Shown piece after piece: positions 16,669-25,284 of a DNA stretch of 64,000 nt. A program made the position numbers and the translations under genes. The notes under the pieces are model-generated. The model saw nothing but the letters and a program-made list of their open reading frames with translations, was not told the DNA's origin and did no database searches. The stretch comes from Aristaeella lactis. GTDB lineage: Bacteria; Bacillota; Clostridia; Christensenellales; Aristaeellaceae. Numbering within the stretch: the first letter of the stretch is position 1; each line of letters starts with the position of its first letter. The stretch is from assembly GCF_018118585.1 (NCBI RefSeq), contig NZ_CP069421.1, positions 3,342,484 to 3,406,483 on the forward strand, given 5' to 3'.

Positions 16669-16740
16669 TTATTCGAACTCGATGGTCGCCACGGGTTTCT
16701 CCGGGATGCCCGGAACTTCCCGCTGAAGAAAACGATACGC
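16669..16740 (-). pseudogene. guaA-like 3' end fragment
   Basis: The minus-strand frame ending with TAA at 16669 reads GIPEKPVATIEFE at its C-terminus. The intact guaA at 28019 ends DISEKPVATIEFE, so the last ten residues are identical while the bases differ mainly at third positions. Upstream the match is lost within about 15 codons. It also has its own CCCGGG-type terminator, as guaA does. I read it as the fossil of a second, diverged guaA-type gene; a chance match of ten residues is unlikely but another family sharing the tail cannot be excluded. Confidence 0.45.
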
Positions 16741-16746
16741 AAAGCG

Positions 16747-17778
16747 TCAGGTTTTACGGATGCTTTCCCGCCAGATTGGGGTTGATTTCACATGTGTCCA
16801 GCTGTATGGGAAGGAAGGGATACGAATCCGGTTGAGCAGCAGTTCAGCTGCCAGGCGCCCGATCTCTGTACCCTGGATCCTGACAGTTGTCAGCGGAGGA
16901 TCGGTGAATGCCGACTGCGTTGTTCCGTCAAAACCGGTCACCATGATATCCTCCGGTATGGACAAAGCCTTTTTTTTCAGAGCCTGCATCAGTGAGATCG
17001 CCAGAAAATCATTGGCACAGACAAAGGCATCCGGCAGGGAGGACATCCGGTCCAGCCGGGACAGCAGCCAGGCGGAATCAGCATAAGACGGAGAGTCCGG
17101 CTCACAGATACAAAAACGTTTATCATACTGCAGACCGTTCACCATCAGTCCCTGCTGATAACCGTACCACCGTTCCCGAAAGGAGCCGCAGTGGTTATAA
17201 TCCCCAACGAATCCGATCTGCCGGGCGCCTGCTTCCGCGAGACGCCTGATGACCGCCATGACACCGGCGATGTTTTCCATGGTCACATAGTCGCACTCGA
17301 TCAGCGAGGTGATCGTATCAGCCGAGCTGTCTGACAGGACCAGCGGGATACCCAGCTGGCAGAGCATGCCCACATAATCCTGATCAAAAAGCTCGATCCC
17401 GACGATCCCGGCGATCTGCGCGGGAGCAAAATGCGGCGGGAGCTGCTTTTTATCCAGCTCTTCCTGCGATACTTCATAAATCCTGAGCGTGTAGCCGGCG
17501 CGGCTGATCATATCGGTAAAAGAAGAAAGGAACAGGGTGCCGAAATGGAACTGACTGGGAAGATAGCGCGTCAGCAGGGCGATATTCCCGATGGGCTGGT
17601 GGGGGACGGAGACATTTTCAGCAGGGAATCCATATCCCAGTTCCTTTGCTTTTTGTAAAACAAGATTCCGGGTGCTCTGGGGGACAGAACCGCGACCATT
17701 GTAAACTTTGGAAACCGTATTCCGGGAAAGACCGCAGGCATCCGCGATGTCCTGCATGGTGATTTTTCTGGAAGGCAT
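16747..17778 (-). CDS. LacI-family repressor of the fructan/sucrose locus
   Basis: 343 residues when started at the ATG at 17778, which has AGAAAGG upstream and places ITMQDIADACGLSRNTVSKVYNG (the LacI helix-turn-helix) at the N-terminus as usual; a longer frame from 17859 would add 27 unlikely residues. The effector domain follows. It is divergent from the ABC transporter operon, and palindromes of the GTTTACAT type lie between them, so it probably represses both itself and that operon. The effector is unknown; a fructose-containing sugar fits the GH32 genes. Confidence 0.9.
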   Translation of the reverse strand: MPSRKITMQDIADACGLSRNTVSKVYNGRGSVPQSTRNLVLQKAKELGYGFPAENVSVPHQPIGNIALLTRYLPSQFHFGTLFLSSFTDMISRAGYTLRIYEVSQEELDKKQLPPHFAPAQIAGIVGIELFDQDYVGMLCQLGIPLVLSDSSADTITSLIECDYVTMENIAGVMAVIRRLAEAGARQIGFVGDYNHCGSFRERWYGYQQGLMVNGLQYDKRFCICEPDSPSYADSAWLLSRLDRMSSLPDAFVCANDFLAISLMQALKKKALSIPEDIMVTGFDGTTQSAFTDPPLTTVRIQGTEIGRLAAELLLNRIRIPSFPYSWTHVKSTPIWRESIRKT

Positions 17779-17822
17779 CGTTTCGGACCTTTCTTTTGAT
17801 CGATGTGACAAACCGACCGGTT

Positions 17823-17876
17823 GTTTACATATTGTAACACAGGAGGGAGGGCTGGGCAAGTTTACATAATGTAAAC
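17823..17876. promoter_or_regulatory. Two LacI-type operator palindromes
   Basis: GTTTACATAATGTAAAC (17860-17876) is a perfect palindrome around a central A. GTTTACATATTGTAAC (17823-17838) is a near copy 37 bases away. ATGTAAA half-sites recur at 17974-17998, inside the promoter of the transporter operon. Spacing and placement fit a repressor acting on both divergent units. Confidence 0.7.
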
Positions 17877-17965
17877 ATCAACATCCGATAGCTGCCGGAT
17901 GTTTGTTAATATTGGCAACAATATAAAAAGAAAAAAATAAAAATATACAAAGTGCACAAAAAAGA

Positions 17966-17994
17966 TTGACAGAATGTAAATTAAAATGTAAAAT
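17966..17994 (+). promoter_or_regulatory. Sigma-A promoter of the fructan/sucrose operon
   Basis: TTGACA, 17-base spacer, TAAAAT. The spacer and -10 contain ATGTAAA half-sites like those of the upstream operators, so repressor binding here would block the polymerase. Confidence 0.75.
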
Positions 17995-18077
17995 GTAACC
18001 GATATCCGGTATTCCGGACAGGGAACGTTACAATCACATAGACGACACGACATTGCAAACAGGCGAGGAGGGGAAAA

Positions 18078-19043
18078 ATGCAAGGCGTGAAGCAGCTGCC
18101 TGCCGCCCGAAAGCGGCAGAAAAACGCGACCCCCGGCTACAGGCTGCGGACTTTCAGGGAGAACAGTCCGTATCTTCTGATGATCCTGCCGGCGGTCCTG
18201 GTGGTATTCCTGTTCAACTATCTTCCGATCTACGGTGTCCTGATCGCTTTTCAGGATTTTATGCCCGGTGACGCGATCCTGTCAGACACCACAATCTGGG
18301 TCGGCTTTGAAAACTTCACGAGATTCTTCAACGATGTGCAGTTCTGGCCGCTGATGAAGAACACTTTCATTCTGTGTATTGTCGGCTTCGTTATCGGTTT
18401 CCCGCTGCCTATCCTTGTTTCCCTGGCGCTCAACGCGCTGAAGCGGAAAAAGGCAGGAAAGGTTTTCCAGACAATCTATACCGCGCCTCACTTCATCTCC
18501 CTGGTTGTTCTGGTCGGTATGCTGCAGCTGTTCTTCGGCCGCTACGGCCTGGTGAACAACATTGCCGCCCACCTGGGCGGAGAACGGGTTTCCTATTTTC
18601 TGGAAAGCTCCGCCTTCCGCCCGCTGTATATCCTGTCCAGCAACTGGCAGGACTTTGGCTGGAGCGCGGTCATCTACATCGCTGCCCTGAGCAACGTGGA
18701 CCCGGTGCAGCATGAAGCGGCGATGATCGACGGCGCCAGCAGGTTCCAGCGGGTGCTCCATGTAGACATTCCCGCGATCATGCCGATGATCAGCGTGATG
18801 CTGATTATGTCTATCGGCGGTCTGATGGGCGTTGGCTATGAAAAGGCCCTGCTGATGCAGACCGACGGAAACCTGGCAGTCAGTGAACTGATCGCCACAT
18901 ATGTGTATAAACGCGGCCTGACAGGCGTTCCGGACCAGGCTTACGCGACGGCCATCGGCCTGTTCAACTCCGTGATCAACGTTGTGCTGCTGATCATTGC
19001 AAACACGACATCCAAACGGTTCTCCGAGAACTCGCTGTGGTAA
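18078..19043 (+). CDS. ABC sugar permease, LplB type
   Basis: 321 residues with a charged N-terminus, then about six membrane segments (first: YLLMILPAVLVVFLFNYLPI) and the binding-protein-dependent permease EAA loop, here EAAMIDGASRFQRVLHVDIP, which contacts the ATPase. It belongs to the LplB branch of the CUT1 group, which imports oligosaccharides. GAGGAGGGGAAAA precedes the ATG. It is the first gene of the operon and overlaps the leader of the second permease gene. No ATPase gene is present in the operon; such systems often share an MsmK-like ATPase. Confidence 0.92.
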   Translation: MQGVKQLPAARKRQKNATPGYRLRTFRENSPYLLMILPAVLVVFLFNYLPIYGVLIAFQDFMPGDAILSDTTIWVGFENFTRFFNDVQFWPLMKNTFILCIVGFVIGFPLPILVSLALNALKRKKAGKVFQTIYTAPHFISLVVLVGMLQLFFGRYGLVNNIAAHLGGERVSYFLESSAFRPLYILSSNWQDFGWSAVIYIAALSNVDPVQHEAAMIDGASRFQRVLHVDIPAIMPMISVMLIMSIGGLMGVGYEKALLMQTDGNLAVSELIATYVYKRGLTGVPDQAYATAIGLFNSVINVVLLIIANTTSKRFSENSLW

Positions 19044-19057
19044 GGAGGGGAACGAAA

Positions 19058-19975
19058 ATGACGCAGAAAGCACCTGCTATCAAAATCAAGAACAACGCGC
19101 TGAAAGACACGAGGGGCGACAAGATCTTCTTTGCCATCAACGCTTTCATTCTCGGACTGCTCGCGCTGATTATTCTCTATCCCCTTTACTTTATCGTAAT
19201 CGCCTCCTTCTCCGATCCGGACGCGGTCCTGGGCGGACAGGTGGTGCTGGCCCCGGTGAATATCACGTTTGAGGGCTATGAAAAGGTGTTCCAGCGGGGC
19301 GATATCTGGCAGGGATACCTGAACACCATCATTTATACCGTGGTGACGGTAATCCTGTCCCTGGTGGTTACCATTCCCGCCGGCTGGGGCCTGAGCCGGA
19401 AAACCACGCCCGGCAAGAAATTCTGGATGATCTACTTCATTATCCCCATGTTCTTCGGCGGCGGACTGATCCCGTTCTACAACGTGATGAGCAGCCTGAA
19501 GCTGATCAACTCGCCCTGGGCGGTAATCCTGCCGGCAATCCTGAGCGTCTGGAACCTGTTCATGAGCAAGACGTTCTTCGAATCATCCATACCGGAAGGC
19601 ATGCTTGAAGCGGCCCGGATCGACGGCGCCGGGAAATTCAGGACTTTCTTCTCCATCGTGCTTCCGCTCTCCAAGGCCATCATCGCCGTTATGGCGCTGT
19701 ACTACGCTGTCGGACAGTGGAACAGCTACTTCAACGCTATGATTTTCCTGCAGGATGAAAGCAAATATCCGCTGCAGCTGGTGCTGAAGGAAATCCTGAT
19801 CGCCAGCGAAAGCACGGTGGGCGGAAGCGGCGAAACGATCCTGCAGCAGTACCGCCTGGCGAACCAGCTGAAGTACGTATCCGTGATCGTCTCCAGCCTG
19901 CCGGTGCTGTGCCTGTACCCGTTTGTCCAGAAATACTTTGCACAGGGCGTCATGATCGGCTCCCTGAAGGGTTAA
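19058..19975 (+). CDS. ABC sugar permease, YtcP type
   Basis: 305 residues counted from the ATG at 19058, chosen over an upstream in-frame ATG at 19037 because AAGGAGGGGA lies just before it. Six membrane segments; the EAA loop reads EAARIDGAGKFRTFFSIVLP. It is the standard partner of LplB-type permeases. The C-terminus ends in YFAQGVMIGSLKG, a typical family ending. It forms the second half of the membrane channel with the gene at 18078. Confidence 0.92.
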   Translation: MTQKAPAIKIKNNALKDTRGDKIFFAINAFILGLLALIILYPLYFIVIASFSDPDAVLGGQVVLAPVNITFEGYEKVFQRGDIWQGYLNTIIYTVVTVILSLVVTIPAGWGLSRKTTPGKKFWMIYFIIPMFFGGGLIPFYNVMSSLKLINSPWAVILPAILSVWNLFMSKTFFESSIPEGMLEAARIDGAGKFRTFFSIVLPLSKAIIAVMALYYAVGQWNSYFNAMIFLQDESKYPLQLVLKEILIASESTVGGSGETILQQYRLANQLKYVSVIVSSLPVLCLYPFVQKYFAQGVMIGSLKG

Positions 19976-19991
19976 TAAGGAGGAAAACAAA

Positions 19992-21758
19992 ATGAAAAAA
20001 AACCTGAAAAAATGGCTGGTTGTCCTGATGATGGCTGTCATGGTGATTACCATGACGGCCTGCAGCGGAGGCAACAAGGATGCGGCTCCCGCAGAAAAGA
20101 AGGAGGAGACTGCTGCCGCACCGGCTGAGGAGAAGAAGGAAGAACCCGCTGCCGCGCCGGCGGCCGCTACCGGAAATCCTCTGGTGGACAACTATGGATT
20201 CCAGTGGCAGGACGCTTCCGCTCCGATCCTGAACGAACAGGGCGCGAAGGACATCGCCTTCAGGGTGTATTCTTCCAAGAACGCCAGCGCGAAGGATTAC
20301 AACGATATGAAGATTATGGCTGACCTGTTCGCCCAGACCAATGTGCAGGTCAACTGGGAAAACGTATCCGAATCCGTTTACTCCCAGCAGAAAAACCTGA
20401 TCTTCGGCAACAAGGACAACCGTCCTGACGCGATCTACCACGCGGGCATGGGTGCCGGCGAAATCATCAAATACGCCAAGCGCAAGGTGCTGGTACCGAT
20501 CAGCGATTACCTGGAGTATATGCCGAATTTCTCCAAACTGCTGGAGGAGCGGCCTGACATCAGGAACCAGCTGCTGAACGTGGAGGACGGAAAGATCTAC
20601 TCCCTGCCCCGAATTGAAGAGATGGGCTTGCTGCAGAGCCCGAACCTGCTGTTCCTGAACATTGCCTGGACGAAGGAAGCGATTGAAGCCGGCGCGGTCA
20701 GCGACCTGACGGCGGATCAGCTGAAGGACGGTCTGGCGCTGAAGAGCAGCCAGATGGAAGAAATCCTGACCTATTTCCGGGATCATGATATGAATGGAAA
20801 CGGCAAGACAGACGACGAACGGCCTCTGAGCTTCGTGTATAACAACTGGCAGGGCAACCAGTGCGACCTGTACGGCATGTTCGGTCTGAACGACAACCTG
20901 GAGCACCGGGTGCTGGTGGACGGCAAAGTGACGTACAGTGTCCAGGACGACCGCTTCAAGGAAGCGACGAACTTCATCTCCAGGTGGGTGGACGCGGGCC
21001 TGATTGACAAGGTCAGCTTTGAGCAGAGCCAGGATAACTTCCTGGCCAACGGTAAAGGCTTGGAAACCTATGGCGCCTTCTACTGGTGGGAGAGCGAGAC
21101 CGTTGTTTCCAATCCCGAGAACTACATCGTGTGCAGCCCGATGATCGGACCGAACGGGGACCAGACCATCTGCGTTTCCAACAATCCGGAAGTCAGCACC
21201 GGCGAAGTGATTCTGTTCACCAGCTGCAAGTATCCGGAAATCCTGCTGGCTTATTTTGACCGGTATTACGATCCTGTGATCTCCGCCCAGATCAACTACG
21301 GTCCTATCGGCATCGTGTATGAGGAAGAGCGGGACGACAAGGGCATGCTGGTGCAGAAGCCGCTGCCGGAAGGCGTCACGACGGATGAACTGCGGCTGCA
21401 GAACGCGCCGCTGGGCATCATCTACCTGGGTGAATACGCATGGAACAATGTGGTTCATATGGAACCCCGCGCCCAGCTGCGCCTGGAACGCCTGCAGCAG
21501 TGCGCAAAGCCCTTTGTGCCCGAAAACGTAACGCCTTTCCCGAACCTGCAGTTTACTTTGGAAGAGCTGAACACGCTGAGCAACTATGAGACGAACCTGA
21601 ACGACTATATCCGCACCAACCTGATCAGCTGGCTGATGAAGGGCGGCGTGAGCGACGACGCCTGGGCCGCGTTCCAGAATGACCTGAACGGCAAAGTCAA
21701 CCTGGCAGGCATTCAGAAGGTATATCAGGATGCCTATGATCGCTACATTGCGAAGTGA
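19992..21758 (+). CDS. Extracellular sugar-binding lipoprotein of the ABC system
   Basis: 588 residues. The N-terminus has a lipoprotein signal with lipobox MTAC (Cys 23), followed by an Ala/Glu/Lys-rich linker and then a large family-1-like solute-binding domain of the size used by LplB/YtcP systems. AAGGAGGAAAACAA precedes the ATG. It would be anchored outside the membrane and deliver oligosaccharides to the two permeases encoded just upstream. The GH32 genes downstream suggest fructo-oligosaccharides or sucrose as ligand. Confidence 0.9.
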   Translation: MKKNLKKWLVVLMMAVMVITMTACSGGNKDAAPAEKKEETAAAPAEEKKEEPAAAPAAATGNPLVDNYGFQWQDASAPILNEQGAKDIAFRVYSSKNASAKDYNDMKIMADLFAQTNVQVNWENVSESVYSQQKNLIFGNKDNRPDAIYHAGMGAGEIIKYAKRKVLVPISDYLEYMPNFSKLLEERPDIRNQLLNVEDGKIYSLPRIEEMGLLQSPNLLFLNIAWTKEAIEAGAVSDLTADQLKDGLALKSSQMEEILTYFRDHDMNGNGKTDDERPLSFVYNNWQGNQCDLYGMFGLNDNLEHRVLVDGKVTYSVQDDRFKEATNFISRWVDAGLIDKVSFEQSQDNFLANGKGLETYGAFYWWESETVVSNPENYIVCSPMIGPNGDQTICVSNNPEVSTGEVILFTSCKYPEILLAYFDRYYDPVISAQINYGPIGIVYEEERDDKGMLVQKPLPEGVTTDELRLQNAPLGIIYLGEYAWNNVVHMEPRAQLRLERLQQCAKPFVPENVTPFPNLQFTLEELNTLSNYETNLNDYIRTNLISWLMKGGVSDDAWAAFQNDLNGKVNLAGIQKVYQDAYDRYIAK

Positions 21759-21775
21759 TGAAGGAGGAAACCGTG

Positions 21776-23605
21776 ATGAAAAACAGGCTGCATAAAATCA
21801 TCTCCCTGCTGCTGGCTGTGTGCATGCTGGCGACGGCCGGATTGGCTTTCGCGGACGGCGCTCCTGTGCTGGATGGCGTGCATGACCAGAGCGTGATGGC
21901 CGGAACGGAATTTGACGCCCTGGCCGGTATTGCCGCGACTGACGCGTCAGGCGCCGATCTGACGGATATGATTGTGATCGAATCCACTCCGTCGCTGGAT
22001 TTCAAAAACGGCAAAGCGACCCCTGAAAATCCGGGCGACTATGAACTGGTTTATACCGTAACCAACGCGAACGGCGAAACCGCAGAGGATTACGCCACCC
22101 TGACGGTTACCAAAAAGACCAGTGAAGAAACGGTGTACAGGACCTTCGATTTCAGCACCGCCGCCGTGACGGACAACCGTGGATGGGAAGCGAAGATCAA
22201 CGCCGAAACAGCTGATGCGACAGCGGAACTGAAGGAAGGTTCCTATATCATCGAGATCAAAAATCCCGGAAACGGAGACGGAGACGTGCAGCTGGCCAAG
22301 GCGGGATATCCGCTGAAAGCAGCGGACTACAAGATCAAGATCTGGGCAAAATCCACCAAGAAGACCTATGCACATATCCTGGCCCGGAATGAGCAGGCGG
22401 AAGGCTGGGAAACCTTCGGCGGCGCGTTCAATGTGGAGATCGGACCGGAAATCGCTCCCCTGGAGCTGAACTTCACTTCCCCCGGCGAGGGCAGCGCGGA
22501 ACTGCTGTTCAACCTGGGCAAGATCACCCCGAATCCGGACAACGCGGAAGACACCACACCGGAAGATTTCAAAGTCACCATTGACAAGATCGAACTGTAT
22601 GAAATCTCCGGCGAGGAGACCCAGGTTCCGGACTATACCCCGGACTTCACCGCCGGCGAAGGCGTGGCAGTCACGACCAGTGAAGAAGCGACGGGAAGCG
22701 TCGGCTTCGCTGACGGCAAAGCGACGGTGACCATCGACACCTATCCCAATGCGGACGGCGGCGTATGGAGCGTCAAGGCTGACATCCTGCTGGGCGACAC
22801 GAAGGTCGAGAAGGGCAAGAAGTATTTCTACAGCTTCAAAATGACGGCGGCCAACGGCCAGGGCGGCGAAGCACTTGTGGAAAGTGCGGAAAAAGGCTGG
22901 GAAAACCGGGCAAACTTCAATGGCATCAGTGCCGGTGCCGGGGAGGAAGCCGTCATCTCCAGCGTCTTCACCGCGGAAGCAGACGTGGATGATCCCGTGA
23001 TCCGCCTGCAGATCGGTAATCCTCCGGAAGGCGCCACGAGCAACAGCATCGTGATCAGCGACGTCGTCTTCGGCCATGTGGAGGGAGACAAGGAAACCCA
23101 TAAGACAACAGATGCGTTCATGCCTTTCGGCCCGAATACGGCCAACGCGACAAATCCCGCCTGTCCGTGGCAAACCTTCAACGGAACGGATGAGGAGAAC
23201 GAGCGCGGTGTCGGCACCATCTGGGCGGACAATGGCAGCTTCTTCTACCGGATCGACAACGGCGGTACCGTCGACTGGCACGACAAGCTGATCTGCGGTT
23301 TCGGCGGCAACCCGCTGACACTGGCCTCCGACAGCTACTACACCGTGGAGATCACCGCCAGAGCGACCCAGCCGGTATCCTGCGGCGTGTTCCTGAACCC
23401 GATGGGCGGCTGGGATCCCCGCTTCTCTGAGGGCATGGACCTGACGACGGAATTCCAGACCTTCCGCTTCTCCACAAAGGATACGTTTGTGGTGGACATG
23501 GACTTTGAGCTGCTGTTCCAGTTCGGCTCTGAAGCACTGTCCAAGATGGGCGAGGTCACGATTGAATTCCAGAACATGACGATCTACCAGATGTCCGTTC
23601 AGTAA
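21776..23605 (+). CDS. Secreted protein with Ig-like and carbohydrate-binding-like modules
   Basis: 609 residues when started at the ATG at 21776 (AAGGAGGAAACC just upstream; an in-frame ATG at 21755 overlaps the previous gene). A signal peptide ends near AGLAFADG with no lipobox. Then follow an Ig-like module (about residues 25-115), and three segments that look like beta-sandwich carbohydrate-binding modules of the CBM4/9 type (roughly 120-285, 290-440 and 450-609). No catalytic domain and no membrane anchor are visible. It probably binds the polysaccharide at or near the cell surface for the transporter, but this is inference. Family assignment of the modules is uncertain. Confidence 0.65.
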   Translation: MKNRLHKIISLLLAVCMLATAGLAFADGAPVLDGVHDQSVMAGTEFDALAGIAATDASGADLTDMIVIESTPSLDFKNGKATPENPGDYELVYTVTNANGETAEDYATLTVTKKTSEETVYRTFDFSTAAVTDNRGWEAKINAETADATAELKEGSYIIEIKNPGNGDGDVQLAKAGYPLKAADYKIKIWAKSTKKTYAHILARNEQAEGWETFGGAFNVEIGPEIAPLELNFTSPGEGSAELLFNLGKITPNPDNAEDTTPEDFKVTIDKIELYEISGEETQVPDYTPDFTAGEGVAVTTSEEATGSVGFADGKATVTIDTYPNADGGVWSVKADILLGDTKVEKGKKYFYSFKMTAANGQGGEALVESAEKGWENRANFNGISAGAGEEAVISSVFTAEADVDDPVIRLQIGNPPEGATSNSIVISDVVFGHVEGDKETHKTTDAFMPFGPNTANATNPACPWQTFNGTDEENERGVGTIWADNGSFFYRIDNGGTVDWHDKLICGFGGNPLTLASDSYYTVEITARATQPVSCGVFLNPMGGWDPRFSEGMDLTTEFQTFRFSTKDTFVVDMDFELLFQFGSEALSKMGEVTIEFQNMTIYQMSVQ

Positions 23606-23620
23606 GCAGTAAACGAACCG

Positions 23621-23650
23621 CAGGGAGGATGGATCCGTTCATCCTCCCTG
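23621..23650 (+). terminator. Intra-operon hairpin
   Basis: CAGGGAGGATG and CATCCTCCCTG pair perfectly over 11 bp (loop of 8), followed by TCCTTCTTT. It lies between the secreted binding protein and the GH32-like lipoprotein, so it may reduce transcription of the downstream enzymes or protect the 3' end of the upstream message. Confidence 0.65.
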
Positions 23651-23672
23651 TCCTTCTTTCAGGAGGTTTATG

Positions 23673-25280
23673 ATGAACAAGAAAAGACTGGCCCTTCTGC
23701 TGGCCCTGCTCCTGGCCTGCATAACGCTGGCGGGATGCCAGAACACACAGAACCAGAACGCGCAAAGCACTGCTACCGGGGTTCCGTCGGTCGCTGCCAC
23801 CGAAGCTCCCGCGGCTGCTGACATCGCTGCCCCGGAGAATGGGGAACCGTTTGCCGTCGTTGATAATGACAAGGATTTTTCCGCGCTGCGGACACCCGGA
23901 AGCCAGGAGGAAGCTTATGAATACAGAACCTTTTTCAGGCCTGCCGTCGACGGAATCAACCAGCCTTATGTAGGGGACACGATGCCCTATTATGAGGACG
24001 GGACCTGGTATATCTATTACCTGAAAGAGGGCGGAGACTCATACAACCACTCCATTTACCTGGCGACGACAAAGGACTTTGTGACCTATACCGAATACGA
24101 CGATCCCATCCTGGAGAGCAGCCGCAGCGGCGGGCAGGACGGATGGGCAGGTACGGGGTCTGTTGTGAAGGTAAAGGATACCTATTATTTCTTCTATACA
24201 GGCCATGCCTCTTCCGATATCTATGAGTATATGGAAAAAATCATGGTAGCGAAGGGAACCGCTCCGGACAAGTTTGAGAAGGTGGAAGGCTGGGAGATCA
24301 CACCGCCGGCTGAACTGGGACAGAAGCGGGATTTCCGGGATCCGCAGGCATACTATGACGCAGAGAACGACGTGATCCACATGACGGTGACTGCCGCACA
24401 GGACGGAAAAGCCCGGATTCTCAAATATACCCTGAGCGGCGATCTGCAGAAAGCCGATTACGACGGGATCATATTCACGAATACGGCGGCGGAAAACTTC
24501 TGGAACCTGGAGTGCAGCGACACGTTCCGGATCGGGGACAAGTATTACCTGACCTATTCCGCACAGGACGATACCCTCTGGTACGCGATGTCTGACACTC
24601 CCTACGGCCCGTACGGGGAAGCAAAGCGGCTGGACGGAAAGCTCTTCTATGCCGCGAAGCACGTGGAAAATGCGGATGGCTCCTACATGGTCGGCTGGGC
24701 ACGCCGGAGCGAATCGCCCTCCTCCACATCGGAGGTATCCGGCTGGGCGGGCAACCTGGCGGTACAGCAGCTGAAGCAGAAAGAAAACGGGGATCTGGCA
24801 CTGGTTCCGGTAAAGGCCGTGGAAGCCCAGTTTGACAAAAGGCGGGAATTACTGATCGATCAGGATCAGATTGAGACCCGCGCCGGATCCCGCTACAGCT
24901 ACACAGACGCATTTACGGCTTATGAAAGCTTTATGCTGAAGGGAAAACTGACGTACACCGGAAAAGGAAGCTTCGGGCTTGCATTCGATTATAACGGACA
25001 GGATGACAAAACGAAGATTATCTGCCTGAATCCCAAAGAGCAGAAACTGCAGCTCACGTTTAACGAGGGCAGCACCCTGATCACTGAAACAGACGTACCA
25101 CTGGAAGCTGGAAAGGAATACAGCTTCACCTATATCCAGGAAGGATCCGCCGGGATCTTCTGGCTTGGAGACGAAGCGTCCCTGACGGTACGGCTGTACG
25201 GTGTCAGCGGGAAGGCAATCCGGCTGTTTGCGGAGAATAATACCATCACCTGGACTGACCTGAGAGAATACACGAGGTAA
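23673..25280 (+). CDS. GH32-like lipoprotein, probable extracellular fructanase
   Basis: About 535 residues. Lipoprotein signal with lipobox LAGC, then an Ala/Thr-rich linker and a five-bladed propeller of the GH32/GH43 type. The catalytic triad positions can be assigned as GDTMPYY (nucleophile Asp, in place of the usual WMNDPNG), FRDPQ (transition-state Asp) and WNLECSDTF (acid/base Glu in EC). A C-terminal beta-sandwich follows, as in GH32. The second of two adjacent ATG codons is used because AGGAGG would be too close to the first. It would cut fructans outside the cell before import. The non-standard first motif leaves the exact substrate open. Confidence 0.72.
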   Translation: MNKKRLALLLALLLACITLAGCQNTQNQNAQSTATGVPSVAATEAPAAADIAAPENGEPFAVVDNDKDFSALRTPGSQEEAYEYRTFFRPAVDGINQPYVGDTMPYYEDGTWYIYYLKEGGDSYNHSIYLATTKDFVTYTEYDDPILESSRSGGQDGWAGTGSVVKVKDTYYFFYTGHASSDIYEYMEKIMVAKGTAPDKFEKVEGWEITPPAELGQKRDFRDPQAYYDAENDVIHMTVTAAQDGKARILKYTLSGDLQKADYDGIIFTNTAAENFWNLECSDTFRIGDKYYLTYSAQDDTLWYAMSDTPYGPYGEAKRLDGKLFYAAKHVENADGSYMVGWARRSESPSSTSEVSGWAGNLAVQQLKQKENGDLALVPVKAVEAQFDKRRELLIDQDQIETRAGSRYSYTDAFTAYESFMLKGKLTYTGKGSFGLAFDYNGQDDKTKIICLNPKEQKLQLTFNEGSTLITETDVPLEAGKEYSFTYIQEGSAGIFWLGDEASLTVRLYGVSGKAIRLFAENNTITWTDLREYTR

Positions 25281-25284
25281 AACG

